From assembly GCA_002943765.1 (NCBI GenBank), contig PQWQ01000004.1, positions 1,178,001-1,242,000 of the forward strand: a DNA stretch of 64,000 bases. The letters run 5' to 3'. Numbering within the stretch: position 1 is the stretch's first letter; each line of letters opens with the position of its first letter. Shown in pieces: positions 39,598 to 50,868 of the stretch. The notes under the pieces were generated by a model. The model worked only from the letters and a program-made list of their open reading frames with translations, made no database searches and had not been told where the DNA came from. The DNA comes from Psoroptes ovis. Its lineage: Eukaryota; Arthropoda; Arachnida; Sarcoptiformes; Psoroptidae. The translations under genes and the position numbers were made by a program.

Positions 39598-40721
39598 TCA
39601 ATATCCAGTACCAAATTGATTTGTAGCTGGCATTTGTCCAACCGTTGATTGATCACCAAGATTTGGATAGGCTTGATTCATCGTGGTAGGTTTTGTTGTT
39701 GCTGCTGTTCCCATTGGTTGTGCCATCATATTGCTGGCTGTTGTTGATGCGCCAGGTACATTGCCCATCATTGTTTGTGGCATTGTGGCAGCGCCTGGAG
39801 GTATCATCATTGGTTGCATTGTACGTTGATGGAAATGTGTTTCTTTGAATACGAACCAAATTGATGCTCCCCAAATGAATAGATTAGCGAATCCAAAAAT
39901 CTATTAAAAGAGAGAAAAAAATCAATTAAATAATAACAAATTAATATCATATTCAATAACAAACCAATGAAATGTATAATGAAGACCATTTGCCAGGCGA
40001 TTCTGGAAAGCAATCATATTCAATTTCTTGTATTGTTTGATTACAATGGCTTAGCTGTTGAATAAGATAACGTGGTCCAGTATAATGTTTTAGATCGGAA
40101 ACATTTGCAGCCCATGATGAAGCACCGGCTAACCAAAATATAGTCAATATTGATGTTATTGTTAAATCGACCACAGGAAAAAATGGATTATTTTCATATA
40201 GATGCCATAATTTAATATAACCATATAAACAAATAATTGTATATGCAAATGATAATACACCGGTAGCGACGAAAAATTGTGCCGATGATGAAAAATCGAT
40301 ATCAAATATTTTATCTTTCATTTCATCACCATTTTCATTACATGATTCTAAATATGTTAATTTTGTTTGACTCATATCGAATGGATATTCAACTTGATAC
40401 GTTGATTTTTTCTGATATCTTACTTGATTCGATACATCTTTACTTTGATAACATGATATTGTAAATGATGTTTCAGTATCGAATGATGTTGTTATACTAA
40501 ATGCTAATATGGCAAACACCTTTTGACCATTTGAAGATTAATCAAAATGAAAAATTATCATTTAAAACTTTTACAAATCAAAATGGAAATAGTTCACATA
40601 CCAATTGTATGAAACGTATCATACCACGAGGTTCTTTCAATACTCTTGTATTATATGTCATCATCATTGCTGGTGTACCACCATCAACACCACCGGCGGC
40701 CATGTTTGGTTGTGGTTCCAT
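39598..40721 (-). CDS. Synaptophysin-family synaptic vesicle protein
   Basis: Four-pass MARVEL-domain protein of small secretory or synaptic vesicles. Exons on the minus strand: 40602-40721, 39965-40519 and 39598-39900, giving 325 aa. The start MEPQPNMAAGG is preferred because the in-frame upstream Met lacks family similarity. The first membrane segment follows MIRFIQL and continues VFAILAFSIT. The luminal loop contains YPFDMSQ and a cysteine pair. Next come DFSSSAQFFV with the second segment, FFPVVDLTIT with the third (FWLAGASSWAANVSDLK), and the last segment in GFANLFIWGASIWFVFKET, the family's typical end of the membrane domain. The cytoplasmic tail is rich in Met, Pro, Thr and Gln with Gly-Tyr at the end. 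The SSSAxFF and WFVFKET blocks point to synaptophysin/pantophysin rather than synaptogyrin. Confidence 0.9.
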
Positions 40722-42632
40722 TTTTAATTTCAATTTTTTTTTGTTGAAATTTTTAATGAAAAATTCAAAATTTTCCAGAAATATGTTCACTCAATGAGTT
40801 CAAGAATTAAAATGTTCACTAATTACAAAAAAAAATTGCACAAAATGCACAAATTGCACACACACACACACACACATGTATTGAAAAATAAACAAACAAT
40901 AAATTCAAATCGAAATGCAATTAATTAAAAGATGGCACATTTGAAATTAATTATTTTTGAATTTTAAAATAATTATTATTTGAATTTTTTTACATCAAAA
41001 CAACCCGAAAAAAATAATTATAATAAATGGTTTTTACTTGGGAAACAAAAAACTTCTTTAAAATTTTTCTTTCTACATTTGAAATTGACTCGCATCAATC
41101 AATCAATTCAAATTTTGAAAAAGAAATAATAATAAATGATGTAGGTTTATATTTGCTTGATATATATGAGTGTGTGTGTGTGTGTGTGTGTTTGTTCATC
41201 AATCAATCAAATAATATTTCAATGAACATATTTTTTTTTGATGAATATTTTTCATTTATATAAATTGTCTTTGAATTTTCTTAAAATTTTCTTTGAATTA
41301 AAAATTGAAATTGAATTTTTTTTTTTCAAAATTCAAATTGAAATCATTAGTTAGTTGATCATTTAGGCACACGAATGAAATTATTTAAAACGAAGAGAGA
41401 AAAATCGGGAAATATTCATCAAAATTATTATTTACTAAATAATATTTGACAAGTTTGCAAATTGCAAATTGAATTACAAATAATAATTGAAATTGTATCA
41501 ATTTTTTGGTTCAAATTTATAATTATAAAATCACTGAAATTATTCTTGAAATTTTCATAATTATTCACATTTTTCATAATCAAATTTCAATTGAATTTTA
41601 ATCGAATTTGTCGAAATTTTTCTTTTATTCATTTAAATTTGATTATTTGATTGGATGAAATATGAGAAAATTATTATTATTTTCACACACACACATATTC
41701 TTACATGAATGGAATGAAATACTTTTTTTTTTTTTTTGCTTTGAAATGATGTATTTTTCACTATTTTTCTCCTAAAACCGATGAATATTTGATAATATAT
41801 TTGGATGGATAGCGGCGACCAATGAGCAAAAGGAAATTTTGGGCATTTTTTGTGTTTCTCCCTTCGTTCGTTCCGTTTGTTCTTCCTCAAAATATCTGAT
41901 AATATTTTGTTGAGCATTTTTTTCGGTACAAATATATGCTTGTATATTCACATATATAAATGTAGGCACATGCGGATTTTGATGTCAAATTTCATGTATT
42001 AGGTTGTCCGGAAAGTTTTTGCCGGTTATATCGTAGAAAATCATTTGAAAATCGGCAAAAACTTTCCGGACAACCTAATATTTTTATTTGTATATAAAAT
42101 GAATCGGACAAACCAAATATATATCGACAAGTTTGCCATTGTGAATGACAAGAACAAAAATTTTTTGTGTATTTAAAATTCGAGTACTTTGAGAAATTAT
42201 AACGAAGAGCAACAACGCATTCTCCAATAATTCTGTTACTTGTACTACTGTCATTACTTCCCAGAATGGTCCAAGGATTCTGAGAAAATTCGAAGAAAAA
42301 GAAATAATCGAAAATTTCATTGATTTTGCCTCACATATATACATAGGGTTTCATATGTCCATGTCCATATATATGATCTTGTCTATATAATTTTTATGAA
42401 CCTTAGAAACTTTCTTTGATTCATTTCTTCATCTTCGTTGATTCGATGATTCGACTCAATATTTTCATATTTTGATATAATTCAAAAATATATTTTTTCA
42501 ATGACGTTCAAGTGATTCAAATTGCGCTTGCGTTTATAATTATAATTATAATTTAATGTTCAAAAGTGAATACAGGGTTTAGTGTTCAAAAAAAAACCAT
42601 TTAAAAATGAATATAATTAAATTCATATTTTA
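40722..42632. other. Intergenic DNA 5' of synaptophysin
   Basis: AT-rich, with a CA run (about 40857-40875), a GT run (about 41169-41190), one 80-bp MITE and no recognisable gene. The synaptophysin promoter should lie near its left edge. Confidence 0.6.
41999..42078. mobile_element. 80-bp palindromic mariner-type MITE, subfamily B copy 7 (perfect arms)
   Basis: The best-preserved copy. The first 26 bases (TTAGGTTGTCCGGAAAG, then TTTTTGCCG) are the exact reverse complement of the last 26, around a 28-nt loop. TA duplications at 41997-41998 and 42079-42080 are intact. The perfect arms suggest a recent insertion. Confidence 0.92.
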
Positions 42633-43524
42633 CAGGGTTTTCAATTTTTGTTCGGGGTTCAAAAATTAATTTTCGGAGTTATAAGATTAATTTCTTTAGA
42701 TTTGGAATTGATTTTCGTAGCTGTGAAATTAAATTTTATAATTTCAAATTTAATTTTCGCATTTTTGAAGTTTAATTTAGTAAATATCCATATTCATATA
42801 AATAAATCATCATTTTCAATTAAAATATTGAACCAAATCAAAATATCAGTCTAATATTTCCTCATTATTGATACTTCTACCGATGTACGTTAGCATATTT
42901 GAATAATAGCCATCGCAATCGGATTCTGATATAATATTTGATCCGTCCTCTATAATATCTAGCAATTCTTTTTCATTGTTAGGTGCAGCACGTTTAACAA
43001 AGTTTTTCCATTTTGAGAACATATTCTCAATCGGATTAAGAAAAGGTGAGTATGGTGGTAAAAATTCACATCTAACACTTTTCTCGGTAAATAAATTTTT
43101 TATGTTTCCACACTTATGGAAAGGTACATTATCAATAATGATTAGATGATTGACTGCATCATCTCCCAGAATTTCTAATAAATCGGTTAGGAAATTGTGG
43201 AACGTTGTACTATTGTATGCTCCAACTTTGGAATCGTAATACAAGATTCCAGCTCTTGTTAGTGCTGCACAAATCGATAAAACTATCAATAATGAGGAAA
43301 TATTAGACTGATATTTTGATTTGGTTCAGTATTTTTATTGATAATGATGATTTATTTATATGAATATGGATATTTACTAAATTAAACTTCAAAAATGTGA
43401 AAATTAAATTTGAAATTATAAAATTTAATTTCACAGCTACGAAAATCAATTCCAAATCTAAAGAAATTAATCTTATAACTCCGAAAATTAATTTTTGAAC
43501 CCCGAACAAAAATTGAAAACCCTG
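42633..43524 (-). mobile_element. 892-bp Tc1/mariner-superfamily element, internally deleted
   Basis: Flanked by TA (42631-42632 and 43525-43526). Terminal inverted repeats of 241 bp (42633-42873 and 43284-43524) begin CAGGGTTTTCAATTTTTG and differ at about four positions by eye. Only the C-terminal part of a DDE transposase remains between them, so the element cannot move by itself. The stop codon of that frame and the last several codons lie inside the left repeat, and their inverted copy is present in the right repeat. The near-identical repeats point to a fairly young insertion. It lies 97 bp from the 3' end of the Cys-loop channel gene. Confidence 0.9.
42846..43289 (-). pseudogene. Truncated DDE transposase (Tc1/mariner, DD34E type)
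   Basis: A 147-codon frame holding the C-terminal part of a Tc1/IS630-type transposase. The second catalytic Asp is in LIIIDNVPFHK and the catalytic Glu in FLNPIEN, with 34 residues between them. The PPYSPFLNPIE block is diagnostic for the DDE_3 fold. The helix-turn-helix DNA-binding half and the first catalytic Asp are missing, because the frame opens only at the inner edge of the right inverted repeat. It is therefore a non-functional remnant. Confidence 0.85.
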
Positions 43525-43621
43525 TATTTGATATTCAACCGAAAGAAAAAATTTGAATTGAAGAAAATTGAATTAAACACACTTATTCGCATTTTCTTAT
43601 TGGTATTTTTATTTTTGGGTA

Positions 43622-45171
43622 TTAAAATAGCCAAAATATTATTATTATGGCCAATAAAGCAATCAACAATATACGATCAATGAGTATGGTGAACAAATAA
43701 TTTTTTGATCTATCGTTTTGATGATGATCATGATCATCATTTTCATCCATATTAATTTGATGATTTGATGGTATCAATCGCCAACGTATTGCCGGTTCAG
43801 TTATATTTTGCCAAACAATTCGTGCTATTCGTGTTGAATTTGATTCGGTTGAATTCAACATATTAACGGCGAATGTTGACCATAACATTGAAATGGCTGT
43901 AGTTGTCAATAACGATGCAATTAATTTGACTGTTGAGAAATAAATGAGAGAAAAAAAAATTGATCAAAATTATTTGAATTTTTGAAATTTCAAATAAATG
44001 AATGAAACCTAATTTTGTTGTAGCAAATTTTCCCAACGACAATACATATGAGGAATAAAATGAAATGAAAATCAATGTAAAAAATGATAATATATTCAAA
44101 TGTAATCGTATGATTTGTGTATGATGATTATCGATCGATAAACAAAGCAATGAAATTATATTAACAATAATTGTACTGATTATTGGCATACTAATCAAAT
44201 ATGGATATGATGTTGTACGTCGTTCCAACAACACTGTATATTGAATGCCTGGAAAAAACATATCTGGACGGCCAGGTATTTCACTTACGATCAATGTGTC
44301 ACATGTTGAACTAATTATTCTCCATTCATTGTTTGGCCATAAATCATGCAAATACAATGATTTTGCTTTTGAAACAAACAAAGAAAGAATAAGAAATTGA
44401 GAGCAATGAGAGATCGATATAAGAAAAAATAACCTACATGAAATATACAATGCTAAAGCATCATTTGGATATGACCATGATATAAAGATTAATGAACAAT
44501 TTTGACGATCATATGGCCAATGATATAAATCTACTTTACAAATTGATTGCATTCGTAGTACTGGTGACCAATAAACAGTACCGTCGAATGCAATAACTAA
44601 ATCACTTTTATTAAAATGTTTCATCATGTTTGTAGGTTGAATTGAATTATATAAAATAATATCCGGCGTAAATACATCATCCATACGAGCATTGATACGT
44701 TTAACGCCTCCATATTCGCTTTGATTCCATTTTAAATTTGGATCTGACCTATTCGGTGTTTGAGAAAACATTTATTTTCAAAAAAAAAAAAAAAATCAGA
44801 GGCAGTAAATTCTTTTTAATTAAATTCATACCAATAGATACGAAAAAAACAATGTAAATCAACTAAATCTTGCTCCGTATCCAACACAAAATTCAACAAA
44901 CGTATATGCATACGTACAGCAATCGGTCGGGTATAATTAATCACTGGAAATGCCATTGGATCATAATTTTTAAAAATTTTCGTACGAATTGCTGTAACTG
45001 ATTCTGTAAAGATTTCAATATATATGAAAATTATCATTATTTTAAGAAAAATTTGTCAAAAAAAAAATTACTCGAATAATCGGTTGAATTATCTATGGCA
45101 GCCATAACCGAATAATAAAAATAACATTGAAACGCCCATAGCAAAATTGGAAATGAAAAATTCAAATTCAT
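43622..45171 (-). CDS. Divergent Cys-loop ligand-gated channel subunit (nicotinic-like)
   Basis: Pentameric channel subunit of the nicotinic acetylcholine receptor branch. Five minus-strand exons, 45072-45171, 44832-45003, 44438-44748, 44009-44365 and 43622-43929, give 415 aa. The signal peptide is at the start (NLNFSFPILLWAF). The ligand-binding domain contains NLKWNQSEYGGV, the W-x-P block, and the Cys loop from Cys161 to Cys175 with exactly 13 residues between. Membrane segments follow near 243 (M1), 275 (M2), 313 (M3) and at the very C-terminus (M4). The vicinal Cys pair of alpha subunits is absent; only one Cys is seen in SSTCDTLI. M2 is unusual (contains Arg, His and Asn) and lacks the conserved acidic ring. 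The M3-M4 loop is only about 60 residues with a short Asp/His/Asn run. No ligand can be assigned. Confidence 0.82.
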
Positions 45172-45593
45172 AATTCAAAATTCAAAAACGAAGCAAAATA
45201 ATGATAATCAAAAGATGTTAACAGTTCAATGGTCATTGATTGAATGGTGTTTTTTTTCCAAGTCCAAAATCGATTAAAATTCAATCAAAATAGCTTTAAA
45301 AACTTAAAATTTAAAGATACGAAACATCTGGCCCAAGTAATTAATCAATTTCAATTTTTTAGTTTTGTTTAATTAATTGTTTTAATTGATTAATTGATTA
45401 ATATATACAAATAATGAATGAATAATGATTATCGATAATCATAGGCCATAATTGAATAACAACAGTATTAATAAACATAATTATAATATAATAATAAGTG
45501 ATTTTGTAATTTTTTTTTTTTTTTTTGAATAAAAAAAAATGATTTACAAATATATTCAGTTGTTATTTGTATATGTGTGTATAAATGTTTTAT
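45172..45593. other. Short spacer between Cys-loop channel and receptor 2
   Basis: About 420 bp: the promoter side of the Cys-loop channel gene on the left and the 3' UTR of receptor 2 on the right. It contains T- and A-runs near 45511-45540 and nothing else recognisable. Confidence 0.6.
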
Positions 45594-48500
45594 TCAATAT
45601 ATATGTGTTTGTGATGAATCGCTATTACTGTTATTATTATTATTATTATTATTATCATTGTTATTACTAATATTATTATTATTATTGTTTGTATTATTGT
45701 TGGTATTTATAATATTATTTGTCAATATATTTTGTTCATCAACATTCAACAATTGTTGACTTTTTTTCCGTTGTTTTTGATGATAATGATAATGTTGTGA
45801 TTCAATCATCATTGATGATAACAATGATGATGATGGCTGCTGTTGTTCTGGTTGGTGTTGTATTTGATTCAATTGTTGTTGCTGTTTTTCTTTTGATTTT
45901 TGTGTCATAAATTCAAGGAATGCTGATATTAATGCAGCAACCAATCCGAGTAATAGAACGACAAATACACCACCAATATTACCGAGACCTAATGCATTTG
46001 CTTTACCATCTTTATTTTTTAATTCATCTGTACAAGTGAGGCCAGGACTTTTCCACCATTTATCATAAATCATTTGTAATTCACCATTTTCTTGTAATCC
46101 AAGTATCGATAACGATATTTTGTCTTTCCATTCTGATCCTAAAAGTAAATTGGAACATAATTATTATTTAAAGTAATTATAAATTGCATTAAAACATACC
46201 CATTTGTGTTGCTATTCCATAGCCTTTTGAATCTAGCAAACCACCAATTTGAACAAGATTACAATCTCTTTGAACCATATAATCTATCATTGTTGATTCC
46301 ATTAAAAATGCATAATCACCTTTCAACACCCGGTCGCGTCCTTCTTCATAACTGGTGACAAAATTTTCTGGATGTTTTTCCATGAATCGCCACATTTTTT
46401 GATAAATTGGAAATTTCGAATCACGAAAAAAACTCATCGTACTACTGTTACGTAAAGTACCGTAACGAATTTTGGATTGATGAGCTAAATCTTCGACACT
46501 TTCAATCGGTGTCGTAATACGTTCGACTGTCAAAAATGCAGCCAAATTGGCAGTATAAGAACTGATCAATATTAAGGTGAAAAACCACCATATAGCACCA
46601 ATAATTCTTGTTGAAATTGATTTTGGATTCATATCGCAGCCTTGTTTCATTAATGTAACTACGGTGAACCAAAATGAATCGGCTAAATTAAATTGATTAA
46701 TTTTAATTGATTCAGAATCTGGTATACAAGGATGAGGATTAATCCATTCATATGGACTGAATCTGGCTACAATAAATAATGTTGAACTAACTAAAACATA
46801 TGCTGCAACAACATAAAGCCATATATCAACAGCTAATGGTGACATAAATGAAAATAAACGTGTCGGTGCATGTGTTGGCATTTTAAATAAAATACCAATA
46901 CCAAGATTCATGTATGGTTTCGTAAAATCAATAACATTTTCACGTGCATAACTTATTGTTAATGGTCCGATTGCTAAATCTGCTTTCTGTTTAGATTAAT
47001 TTCAATGAAATTATAAGTATTAAAATTGAATGAATAATTACAATAGATTTGATTATACCTTTTCCATTAATTCACGTACAAGACCATGCCATTCGCCAGT
47101 TTTTTCATCGAATGCACCAAATTTTCCATCTTGTACCTCATATAATTCATATGTGAAACCTAAATTTTTAGCTATAGCACTCAATAAATCAATACAATAG
47201 CCTTCATAGCGAATTTTTTCCGTTAATGCTGGTTTCAGCATTTCAAATGATTTATTACTTGTACGCATTCGTCTTATGTATGGCTCCATCTATTTTTGTT
47301 TAAAATTGAAATGTTAATTTTTCAAAATAACAGAATGACATTTCAAATGAAATAATAATAAATACAAACCAAAACAGTTGTAACACGTAATGTAATATTA
47401 CGCATTTTTGATGTCAAAAATGCATCCATATTGGTTATATTCAACAAAGATGTACTATGAAAAAATTCACCAACTTTTTCCAAACGAAAATTACGTAATT
47501 TAAGTAATTCCATACGCATATTATGACGCATTCCTTCTTTGAACATGATTGGACCGGTCATTGCATGAAATGATAACTGATTGTATGATTGATTGATTAA
47601 TTGATTAATTGAATTATTCGATATAAATTTTTGAAAACTTACAGAATCAATATAATTATATAATGTAAGACCATTATTCCAGGCAGTCTCATTTGAGCAT
47701 GAAGCAAAACTATTGAGCATTGTAATCGATGATGATGATTGACGTTGATGATTATTAATTTGATTTACATTCGACATGGTTGTTGCAACAGATGAATGTA
47801 ATTCGGCTAAATTATGTACAGATTTAAATAGTTGATTTAGACCACGTGCAAATGCATAAACCGAATCAAACATCATTGCAGATGATGCTTTTATTAAATG
47901 ATTTCGATGCAATAATTGACGTGCAATATCTGGATGATATTTATTCATTTCTTTCAACATTGATCTTATGATTGGATTTGAATAATCGACAATACGATAA
48001 GCAGTAATGTTGACTTCATTGTACATGAAATCTTCGAGATCAAATATTTCAAGATCCTTCAAAGGGTATTCCATGAAAAAAATTATAAATTGAAAATTGT
48101 AAAAGAAAGAATACATACGAATGTAGTAAAATGATAATGATAACGATTTTCATTCATTTGTATTTGTAAGATCGCTGTAAAAAAGCTCGCTAAATGTTGA
48201 TGAGATAGATCGACAACAATGGTATATATTTCACGATCACGTATATCCATCAATGTTTCACGAAATGTATCTTGTTGTGTTTTACGAAAAAAGAATTGTA
48301 CATTTTTTGCCAATGGTAATGTTGTTAATTCTTGTAATCCGATTAAATCTTTGTTTTTCAATTTTAAATCAATGAAAAGGGTTATTATAATACTTAATAT
48401 ATATGCATAAAGTATTAAAAGAACTTACTAATATCATCTTCATAAATGACTGCAATTCGCGTCCAATTCAAGAATGTAATCAATACACGAATTGATTGAG

Positions 48501-49110
48501 CAACAGCATACGCTCCTGGATGTAGATTGATTGAAAATTCTTTGCCAACATTCAAATTATTATGTTTACGTGTTTCCAAATGTGGAATATCTAATGTATC
48601 ACAAACAGATTGTACATGAATACCGATACGATCATCGGATGGACCGAATATTGCTACGGCACCATCACGAATTAATTTACATGCTTTTTTGGCTGCATGA
48701 AAACTATCATCACGTGATATATACTAAATTAATTGAACAAATGAGAAAGAATACTTCATAAAATTATGATTATTATTATGAATAACATTGACAAACCTCA
48801 ATATCATAGATCAATGTGGTATTAGGCAGTATATTACGATCTTTATTAATACGTTTGATTGCATAACGAAATGCCATTTCAGCTTCAAATTCATCATTTT
48901 CATCATTTATTATTAAATTTTGACGATTATTAAAATTTAAAAATGTTGATGTATGTTGTGATGATGATTGTATGGCACTTGTGGATGCTAAAGAGCTCGT
49001 TGATAATTTATTATTATTATTATTATTTATATTAATATTTGCATTTGAATTTAATGATCCTGTCGTTGATAAATGATCAAATAAATTATCGTTACGATGA
49101 AATATTGCAC
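45594..49110 (-). CDS. Kainate-type ionotropic glutamate receptor (receptor 2, Lys at pore), exons 2-9
   Basis: Glutamate-gated channel subunit. Minus-strand exons: 48797-49110, 48429-48723, 48119-48348, 47643-48056, 47370-47576, 47059-47289, 46200-46986, 45594-46138. With first exon 63486-63972 the protein is 1,169 aa. The amino-terminal domain starts GAIFHRND, then a low-complexity insert of about 55 residues rich in Asn and Ser, then EAEMAFRYAIKRIN. S1 has VTTVLMEPYIRR and the binding Arg in SYARENVIDF. The pore loop is TLMKQGCDMNP with Lys at residue 840 (codon AAA, 46645-46647). M3 is SSYTANLAAFLTVE, S2 has SSTMSFF and the binding Glu in LMESTMIDY, and M4 is NIGGVFVVLLLGL. The tail is Gln- and Asn-rich (about 110 residues). 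The domain set is complete, and the ERITTPIESVEDLA block favours kainate type over AMPA. It shares three intron positions with receptor 1. Confidence 0.9.
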
Positions 49111-49334
49111 CTACATTTACACGAGGAAAAAACAAAAAATAAACAAAAATATTCTTCATTTTTCATAAATCACTCGAAAGATGGCTGAAGTGAATCCATA
49201 GAAAAATAAATAAATAAATAAGTCTCAAAGACTCAAAAAATTCAAAAGAAAAATTTGACCTTTTTGTGAGCATTTTCAAAAATGCATTTTTGAAAATCAA
49301 ATCGTGATAATTGACAATAATAGATAATGACATA

Positions 49335-49338
<4 letters not shown>

Positions 49339-49371
<33 letters not shown>
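49339..49371. repeat. CA dinucleotide microsatellite
   Basis: About 16 CA units, the longest dinucleotide run in the window, inside receptor 2 intron 1. Confidence 0.92.
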
Positions 49372-49373
<2 letters not shown>

Positions 49374-50831
49374 ACAGACATACATTAAAACAGCTTAAAA
49401 AACAGCCAAAAACAAAAATGATAAAAAAATGGATCGATTTAATCCATTTTAGATTTATATTTTCTTTTGTTTTTCATAAAAATATATATTTTTCAAAAAA
49501 TATTGCTGACGAATCGCGAATCAAAATATGACAAAACATTTCGGGATAATGGATACATCATTCAACAACAACAGCAGCAGCATCAGCAGCAACAACAACA
49601 AGGACAACAACATCAACTACAACGATGATGATGATGATTATGATTGCGAATGCGAATCCAAAAAAAAAAAAACAAAGACAAAACAATGCGATTCAATACG
49701 ATTCAATGCGAAAATAAATGCCAGAGAAATAAATGGGCTTTTACATTTGTTGTTTTTGTTAGTTTGTATATGTGGAAATGATGATCATGATGATAATGAT
49801 AATAATAATAATGATGATGATAATGTATAATCTTTACCATTCACCCACACCCACCCTCACACACTGAACAAATAGCATCAGCGGCAATCTACATTGGCAG
49901 CAGACTTGGAACATTTTTTTTCTGTGTGTCATTTTGATATTAATTGTTTTAAGCCGAAAAAAATAACAAAAATTCATTTATTTATTTCCCGAGTACACAT
50001 TTTCATTTTGATATAATCATTTTGGTCGAGATTTTTCTGTGATTCTCTTCTCTTCTCTTCCCGAATCAAAAATATCGATTATTAGTTTCTGAATTTGCAT
50101 GGGTATTTTATTGTAATGTGATGATGACGATTTACGAAGAGAGAGACCAAAGAATTTATAAAAATTCTTTGGTCTTCAGTAATTTGTTTAGCTTTCAACT
50201 ATTTTTATTGGCCGCAATTCATTTCTCGAGCCCAAGATTTGTCGGCAAAATATCAAATTTCCATCTTTTTTGCTTTGAATTTCCATGAAAATCGTACGAA
50301 TAAACAATTCGTATAATAAACAAATCGATTCCATTGATTATGTATGAATTGTTTGAAATTTTGTTTATCTTGAAATCGTTCATATTTGAAATTATCAAAT
50401 ATATATGAATCGAAAATTGTCTTCCATAATTATTATCATTATAATTGTTTGTTTAAGATGTTCAATATTTTAAATATGAATTTTAAGTAGGAAAATTGAA
50501 ATTTTCTTCAATTCTCAGAGACAAATTAATGGAATAATAATAAAAATAATGAATTCATTATCATTGATATGACATTGACCACATGGGTTTGGATTTATTC
50601 AATTTCAATGTCTATTTTCCATTTTTTTAATTTCAACACTTTGAGAATGTATTTGATTGTCATTTGTGATTCTTATTCAACATTTTCATTGTTATATTTG
50701 ATTACATTTGTAAACACACACACATTGAACATACAAACAAACAAACACACAAGAAACACATCAACATACGCAACACAAATGTACGCTCATTTGCCGCCAA
50801 ATAAATATGCATATTTCTGCATATTCATCCA

Positions 50832-50834
<3 letters not shown>

Positions 50835-50864
<30 letters not shown>
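50835..50864. repeat. CA dinucleotide microsatellite
   Basis: About 15 CA units inside receptor 2 intron 1. Confidence 0.92.

Positions 50865-50868
<4 letters not shown>

Noticed and set aside
49528..49830. 100-codon plus-strand frame with Asn, Asp and Lys runs in receptor 2 intron 1.
   Set aside because: Built from AAC/GAT/AAT repeats with no domain; coding is not supported.
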